Assembly: GCA_038501195.1 (NCBI GenBank)
Contig: JBBPUQ010000008.1
Coordinates: 910,001-974,000 of the forward strand
DNA: 64,000 nucleotides
Direction: 5' to 3'
Origin: Nemania diffusa
Lineage: Eukaryota; Ascomycota; Sordariomycetes; Xylariales; Xylariaceae
Part shown: positions 58,731 to 64,000 of the stretch, piece after piece
How positions within the stretch are numbered: position 1 is the stretch's first letter
Layout: the number at the start of each line of letters is the position of its first letter
Program-made: the position numbers and the translations under genes
The notes under the pieces: model-generated
What the model was told of the DNA's origin: nothing
The model's input: the letters and a program-made list of their open reading frames with translations, nothing else
Databases searched by the model: none

Positions 58731-61700
58731 ATGGTACAGGAACAGGCACCACCGGTCGTCTCTAGGAAAGAAGGCCCCAGGCCTGCCACCACTTCGTCTA
58801 CCCCGGGCTTTGCGAACCCCACCTCTTCAAATGTCTACCCTCCTCTGGCTCAGCCGGCCGTGAAAGAGAGGGTCTATTCCGGGGGCAGCAGTATGGACGA
58901 CAAGTATGCCAACTTATTCATCCAGCCAAAGAACCGCCCAGAACATCACCGTCCACAACGAATAAAAGGCCCGCTCCAGCCTTCTTTCAAGGACAGGAGG
59001 CCTCCTCCGAACCCCGTCTTTTCCTCAGCACCTGGCCCCATGGGTTCCGCTGGTAATCCCATGACAATCCCTGATAGCGACCCCGTATCGATCGTCCCCA
59101 TGTATAGTCAACCAGGGGTCTTCTCTGAATACGTGAATCCGAAGAAGGCCGCCGCCGATATCAAGGCTCTTCTAGAGGGCTCTCTAGATGACGACGATGA
59201 AGAAAAGTCCGCCCAGGGAGAAATCACCGAAGACAAATCTCGCATCGAAGGGCTCAACGTCCGGCTCCTCCCTCACCAGATCGAGGGTGTCGAATGGATG
59301 AGGAATCGAGAGCTCGGTCCCGTTAAAAAAGGCAAAGTACCCAAAGGTGGTCTTCTGGCTGATGACATGGGTCTCGGAAAAACATTACAGTCTATCTCAC
59401 TTATTCTCACAAATGCTAAGCCAGCTGATAAGCACCCTGGAGTGGAAAAGACTACTCTGGTGGTTGCGCCCCTGGCTTTGATACGTCAATGGGAGGCGGA
59501 ATTGAAAGAGAAGATCGAGGAGTCCCATAGGTTGAAGGTCCTTGTCCATCACGGACCCCAGCGCACTAAGCGCTTCGAGGATCTTCGTCGATATGATGTC
59601 GTCATCACCACCTACCAGATTCTTGTCTCAGAGCACAATCATAGCGGTGACAGTGTAAAGGCAGGTTGTTTCGGCTTACATTGGTACCGGGTTATCCTAG
59701 ATGAAGCGCATACCATCAAGAATAGGAATGCCAAGGCTACTAAGGCTTGCTACGACCTACGAAGTGTGTATCGGTGGTGCTTGAGCGGGACGCCACTTCA
59801 GAACAGTTTGGACGAGCTACAGAGCCTGGTCAAATTCCTACGGATCAAGCCCTATGATGATTTACGCGAGTGGCGAGACCATTTTGAGTTACCGATGAAG
59901 AACGGCAAAGGCCATGTTGCTATTCGGCGATTGCATAGCGTGCTGCAGTGCTTCATGAAACGCAGGACCAAAGACATTTTAAAACAAGACGGGGCCCTCA
60001 GCACAGGTCCCGGTCAAAGCAACGGAGATGAGAAAGACGGGAAGAGCGCAGCCCCTAGCTTCAAAGTTACTGAACGCAAGGTGGTGGCCATCGCCGCCCA
60101 ATTTGCACCTGCAGAGCGGCGGTTCTATGATCGCTTAGAACAGCGGACGGATAAAAGTCTAGAAGCAATGATGCGTGGCAAAGTCAATTATGCCAGTGCT
60201 TTAGTGCTTCTCTTACGTCTAAGACAGGCATGCAACCATCCGAAATTAGTGGAAGGGAAGCTAGAAAAGGACAAGGATGCACTATCGGAAGAGACTCGCC
60301 CAAAGAAAAATGATGCAGACGTTGATGCTCTTGCAGACTTGCTCGGCGGGCTTGATGTCGAAACTAAGCACTGCGAAATATGTGGTTGGGAACTAGATGG
60401 CGAGCATCGCCAGCCGGGATCCGACAAATGCAAGGAATGCTATGCGGACCTTGAATATTTCAAACATCACGAAGAAGGTGGTGAGTTGAAAGCGCCGAAG
60501 ACGAGAACCAGGAACAAGAAAAAGGCTACGAAGGCCCCGAAGGCCCCGAAGGTTCCCAAAAAGGAGCTGATAACAGAAGAAGCTGAAACTGTGACTTTCG
60601 CCCAGCGAAAACCTAGAAACCGACGTGCCATTATCGACAGTGACGATGAGGAGGAGGAAGGTGAATGGATCGTCTCGGGTGACGAGCAAAAGTCACTTCG
60701 CTTAGGCAAAGCCGGCGGCACCGACGATGAGAATGCCGAGGGCGACGGTGAGACCATCAATACGGAAGACTCTGAAGAAGAGGAGTCGCAAGAGGGTAGC
60801 CGCTTAGATAGTTTTGTCGTGGATGATGGCGAAGATATGAAGCCAGAGGACCTCAAAACAGCTATCGAGGCTTCGGATTCGGACGATGACGACCTTGAGT
60901 CGATTTCAGCTATGCACGCTCGACTGTCACAGAGGCCCTCACACGCATCTGAACAGACAGACGAGGGGAGCGACGCTGACTCAGAATCTAACGACGATTC
61001 AGACTCTGCCAGTGATGACGGCGTTTCCGAATCAGAATTACACGACGATTCGGATACCGATGACAGTGGCTTCCTGTCGAATAGGCGACGCGGGCATCAG
61101 CAAACACCACACGTCCTTGCCTCCGCCAAGATTCGTCAACTAACATCAATCCTACTCAAGGAAGCGCAAGAGCATAAGTTCATCGTCTTCTCACAGTTCA
61201 CATCAATGCTGGATCTCGTCGAGCCCTTCCTTCGCAAAGAAGGCCTGAAGTACGTACGCTACGACGGCAGCATGAAGAATGATGCGCGCGAGGCATCGCT
61301 ACACAGCCTCCGCAACGACAAGAGCACCCGTGTCCTGCTCTGCTCGCTGCGCTGCGGCGCACTCGGCCTCAACCTCACGGCCGCCTCCCGCGTCGTCATC
61401 CTCGAGCCCTTCTGGAACCCCTTCGTCGAGGAGCAGGCCATCGACCGCGTGCACCGCCTCACGCAGACCGTCGACGTCGTCGTCTACAAGCTCACGGTCG
61501 AGAACACGGTCGAGGCGCGCATCCTCGAGCTCCAGGAGAAGAAGCGTCTCCTCGCCGCCACGGCCATCGAGGGAGGCGCCAAGAAGGAGTCGCTCAAGCT
61601 CGGCCTCAACGAGATGCTCGATCTCTTCAAGCACATGGGCAGTCGGGGCGGTCGTGGCGGCCGCGATGATAATGGTGGCAGCCGACATGATTACCAAGAC

Positions 61701-61817
61701 GAGGCTGACGATAGTTTCGTGAGTGTGCAAAGTGCACAGAGTGTGCAGAGTGTACAGAGCAATCAGTCGAAGCCGAAAGGCAAAGAGGAGAGCGCTGTTT
61801 GGGGACGTCGTTGGTAG
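58731..61817 (+). CDS. Snf2-family ATPase (Rad5/Rad16/Uls1 group) with a four-Cys cluster
   Basis: This uninterrupted frame encodes 1028 residues. Helicase motifs are intact: DDMGLGKT (Walker A) at 211-218, DEAH at 324-327, SGTPLQNS, then FSQFTSMLDLVEPFL near 818 and QAIDRVHRLTQ near 902. The ATPase halves are separated by more than 400 residues, as in the Rad5/Rad16 group, which also places a RING finger there. Here the corresponding site has only four cysteines (C548, C551, C567, C570; HCEICGWE and KCKECYAD), so a ubiquitin-ligase RING is not evident. A Lys-rich patch and a 150-residue Asp/Glu/Ser-rich tract follow. The protein probably remodels DNA-protein complexes in the nucleus during repair or silencing. 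From about 61240 to 61640 codon use becomes sharply GC-rich. The tail repeats Val-Gln-Ser units. Confidence 0.9.
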   Translation: MVQEQAPPVVSRKEGPRPATTSSTPGFANPTSSNVYPPLAQPAVKERVYSGGSSMDDKYANLFIQPKNRPEHHRPQRIKGPLQPSFKDRRPPPNPVFSSAPGPMGSAGNPMTIPDSDPVSIVPMYSQPGVFSEYVNPKKAAADIKALLEGSLDDDDEEKSAQGEITEDKSRIEGLNVRLLPHQIEGVEWMRNRELGPVKKGKVPKGGLLADDMGLGKTLQSISLILTNAKPADKHPGVEKTTLVVAPLALIRQWEAELKEKIEESHRLKVLVHHGPQRTKRFEDLRRYDVVITTYQILVSEHNHSGDSVKAGCFGLHWYRVILDEAHTIKNRNAKATKACYDLRSVYRWCLSGTPLQNSLDELQSLVKFLRIKPYDDLREWRDHFELPMKNGKGHVAIRRLHSVLQCFMKRRTKDILKQDGALSTGPGQSNGDEKDGKSAAPSFKVTERKVVAIAAQFAPAERRFYDRLEQRTDKSLEAMMRGKVNYASALVLLLRLRQACNHPKLVEGKLEKDKDALSEETRPKKNDADVDALADLLGGLDVETKHCEICGWELDGEHRQPGSDKCKECYADLEYFKHHEEGGELKAPKTRTRNKKKATKAPKAPKVPKKELITEEAETVTFAQRKPRNRRAIIDSDDEEEEGEWIVSGDEQKSLRLGKAGGTDDENAEGDGETINTEDSEEEESQEGSRLDSFVVDDGEDMKPEDLKTAIEASDSDDDDLESISAMHARLSQRPSHASEQTDEGSDADSESNDDSDSASDDGVSESELHDDSDTDDSGFLSNRRRGHQQTPHVLASAKIRQLTSILLKEAQEHKFIVFSQFTSMLDLVEPFLRKEGLKYVRYDGSMKNDAREASLHSLRNDKSTRVLLCSLRCGALGLNLTAASRVVILEPFWNPFVEEQAIDRVHRLTQTVDVVVYKLTVENTVEARILELQEKKRLLAATAIEGGAKKESLKLGLNEMLDLFKHMGSRGGRGGRDDNGGSRHDYQDEADDSFVSVQSAQSVQSVQSNQSKPKGKEESAVWGRRW

Positions 61818-62695
61818 ATATCCCTTAGGGAATCTGCTGTTGCTGATGCTAGTCAGACGTTTTGCTACATGATGAAGTGACTCAAGGCGTTATGGATTTT
61901 GGCAGGCGATAGCAGACTTCGGCTTCGTTTTAGTCTACAAGGGCAGAAAGAATAAAAAGGCGAAGAGGTGTACAGGCATATGTATGACGGGAAATGGGTT
62001 ATGATGATGGATACTCTATTTGTTTGATGTCGGATTTGGGTTTTTTCTCTTCATAGAGCACATAGACTAGATACTTAGGTATGAATAGTCTTCATTATTG
62101 CTTAAGGATTCCATGTTCCCTAAGAGTCTCCAACGACAGCATTATCATGACAAGCACAGCATATAGCGTATGGTGAAGCTATTTGTAGGCGCGTGAGGGA
62201 AAGAAAGAATGCGTTAACGAATACTGGGATAATAAGCTTTATGGAGACACAGCTCTATTTCTCCTTCGCTCGCAGCTCGCTCGAATAGGATGATACCCGG
62301 CATCAGTTTTAGGCCCCGCAAACATACATCTTCAGCTGCGTTCTATCGTCTTTGCGTCGGGGATATTTCCTTTCTTATAAGTCTACCACAGAGACAGGCT
62401 TCTTGGCCAATTGAAACTACAGGTGCCAATACAATCAACGTCAGGCAGCTATGGTCGGCGTCAAGGTTGGGTTATAGAACGAATGCCAAGCATGCGAATC
62501 GACGCTCTCTCGCTCTCTATTCAGCGGGTGTATATGCTTTTTGAGAGATCATCGAGTCCTCGACAAGAGACGCCATGGCAATTAAAAAAACATTACTAGT
62601 CTACTTAATCAATCATAGCTAAAGTTTGTGACTAATTCCCCTAGCAGATCTCGATATCGACTGCACTGCCGTGGCTAACTTCTAAGGACAGCACT
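61818..62695. other. Spacer, nothing recognised
   Basis: The interval holds the Snf2-family gene's 3' flank and the HET gene's promoter. The 84-codon frame at 62290-62544 has no recognisable content. Confidence 0.5.
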
Positions 62696-64000
62696 ATGCT
62701 AGACTCTTCGTCGTGGACGATGGGCTCAGGGGGCATCAAGATGCCCCCGCTCGAACCGATTCCATCTAACATTGTCAAGCCCGGCGATGCACTCTGCGAC
62801 ATCTGCCGGACCATCGACTTTGAGCCATCGGCATTCTTCATCGGTATGGAGCAACAGGGTCTCCGCTCTTCCTCTTCAGACGAAGATGGCTCGGCGGAAA
62901 CAGATGAAGAGGAGGACGATGATGATGACGACGATAGTATCGCGTTGTCGGACGACAACGTATCCAACCCCTCAGACGAAGACTCCGATGAAGCCGAAGA
63001 CGATGGTTCAGAGATGTCTTCCGAATCTTTCGCCCACGACTTCATCAACCTAGGCAAGATCACAGACGTGCGCAGCCGCACGCACTGCCCCTTCTGCCGG
63101 CTCGCGCTGGCCGCCATAGGCGGCGCGCGGGTCCCCGACACGAAGCACGGCGAACCCGTCAGCGTCGAGGTGTCGGTGATCAAGAACGGGGTGTGTCCCC
63201 GCGGCGACGACGAAAACGACAACAACGACGGCATAACGGCGACGACGCTGCCCACGCGCGTGCTGATGCCGTCCGCCTCGGCGCCCACGGCATTCGTCGA
63301 CGAGGCGGCCGTGTTCCCCGAGATCGCCGTGCTCGCGGCCGACGCGCCGGCGGCGGCGGGGTCGGCGGCGGGGCTGGTGCGCGCCGTGCCGCGCGAGCGG
63401 ATCGACTTCGCGCGCGTCGCGAACTGGCTGGCGCTCTGCGAGGCGTTCCACGGCGACGCGTGCCGCAAGAGGCCTGGGCTCGACGACTTCCCCGTGCACC
63501 CCGCCACCATGCTGCGGGAGTTCCGGCTTATCGACGTCGAGGAGGCGTGTCTGGTCAGGGCGGGCGGGGATAGCAGGTATACGGCGCTGAGCTATGTCTG
63601 GGGGAGTGCGAGGGTTCTGCGGACTGGTGAGTGAGCGCGAGAGTGTTTTCTCACTTCGAGATCAGGCTTGGTGGGAAGAACCCTGGAAGCTTCTGTAGTA
63701 CATCATTTTCATGCTATGGCCTGTTTTTTAGAGAGGAAGTGTCTAACGTGACTTTATACAGTTAAGGCCAATGTCGAGAGCCTGGAGCAGCCCGGTGCCT
63801 TTAATGCCCCTGAGATCTACTCTCAGATACCACTTACTGTCAAAGATGCTATGGAAGCTACAAAAGGGGTGGGAATTCGGTACCTGTGGGTAGACGCACT
63901 CTGCATCGTCCAGGACGACGAAGGTGGCGAGAAGCTCCCGCATATCAAGCAGATGAACCGCATCTACGAGACGGCGGAGCTGGTCATCGTGGCCATGTCA
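62696..64000 (+). CDS. HET-domain protein (heterokaryon incompatibility type), 3' end cut by window
   Basis: Exon 1 (62696-63626) and exon 2 (63762 to the window end) are joined in phase by a GTGAGT..ACAG intron and give the first 390 residues. Two CxxC pairs (CDICRTIDF near 34 and CPFCRLAL near 127) flank an Asp/Glu run of about 60 residues, an N-terminal arrangement seen in many HET proteins. The HET domain begins at about residue 295: YTALSYVWG, then IPLTVKDAMEATK, IRYLWVDALCIVQDD and QMNRIYETAELVIVAMS. In characterised cases the HET domain triggers cell death after fusion of incompatible hyphae; most family members are uncharacterised. The C-terminal part lies beyond the window. The segment 63060-63600 is very GC-rich. 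Confidence 0.92.

Noticed and set aside
1..64000. tRNA, rRNA, CRISPR or telomeric repeats
   Set aside because: No cloverleaf with a B-box, rRNA core sequence, regularly spaced repeats or TTAGGG arrays was recognised by eye; a covariance-model scan would settle the tRNA question.

Overview
The window is nuclear DNA of a filamentous ascomycete, most likely a sordariomycete. The genes are split by short GT..AG introns (about 49-229 bases). The families are typical of these fungi: a copper-fist regulator, a Clr5-domain protein, a C2H2 plus fungal-specific factor, a HET protein, and GH55, GH92 and GH125 glycosidases. I resolved 36 introns by matching splice sites, codon phase and family conservation.

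Layout. 0-9 kb: the 3' end of an SR140-like splicing factor, a copper-responsive regulator of the GRISEA/Mac1 type, and an Arg/Ser-rich nuclear protein. 9-17 kb: a TDA3-like FAD oxidoreductase, two head-to-tail unrecognised genes (one with a collagen/RGG-like Gly-rich middle, one with a predicted 4-base exon), and a phytanoyl-CoA-dioxygenase-like enzyme, all on the minus strand and set in AT-rich spacers. 17.8-20.4 kb: a secreted GH55 beta-1,3-glucanase. 20.4-26.5 kb: a 6 kb gene-poor spacer. 26.5-29.6 kb: a C2H2/fungal_trans regulator. 31-32 kb: a 1012 bp non-autonomous DNA transposon with perfect 149 bp inverted ends. 32.2-42 kb: a DUF2461 protein, then a divergent GH92/GH125 mannosidase pair. 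44.6-51.6 kb: ATG13 and HSE1. 54-56 kb: a Clr5 protein. 58.7-61.8 kb: a Snf2-family ATPase. 62.7 kb to the end: a HET-domain gene cut by the window edge.

Functional links that can be argued: GH92 and GH125 both remove terminal mannose and diverge from one spacer, so they may act together on mannan or N-glycans. The two unrecognised minus-strand genes lie only 115 bases apart. Otherwise this looks like an ordinary core/accessory mix with no secondary-metabolite cluster. No tRNA, rRNA or CRISPR was recognised. The most unusual features are the microexons, the orphan gene pair, the fresh transposon copy, the sharply bounded GC-rich patches inside genes, and TAGGTA/TACCTA motifs repeated in the spacers.
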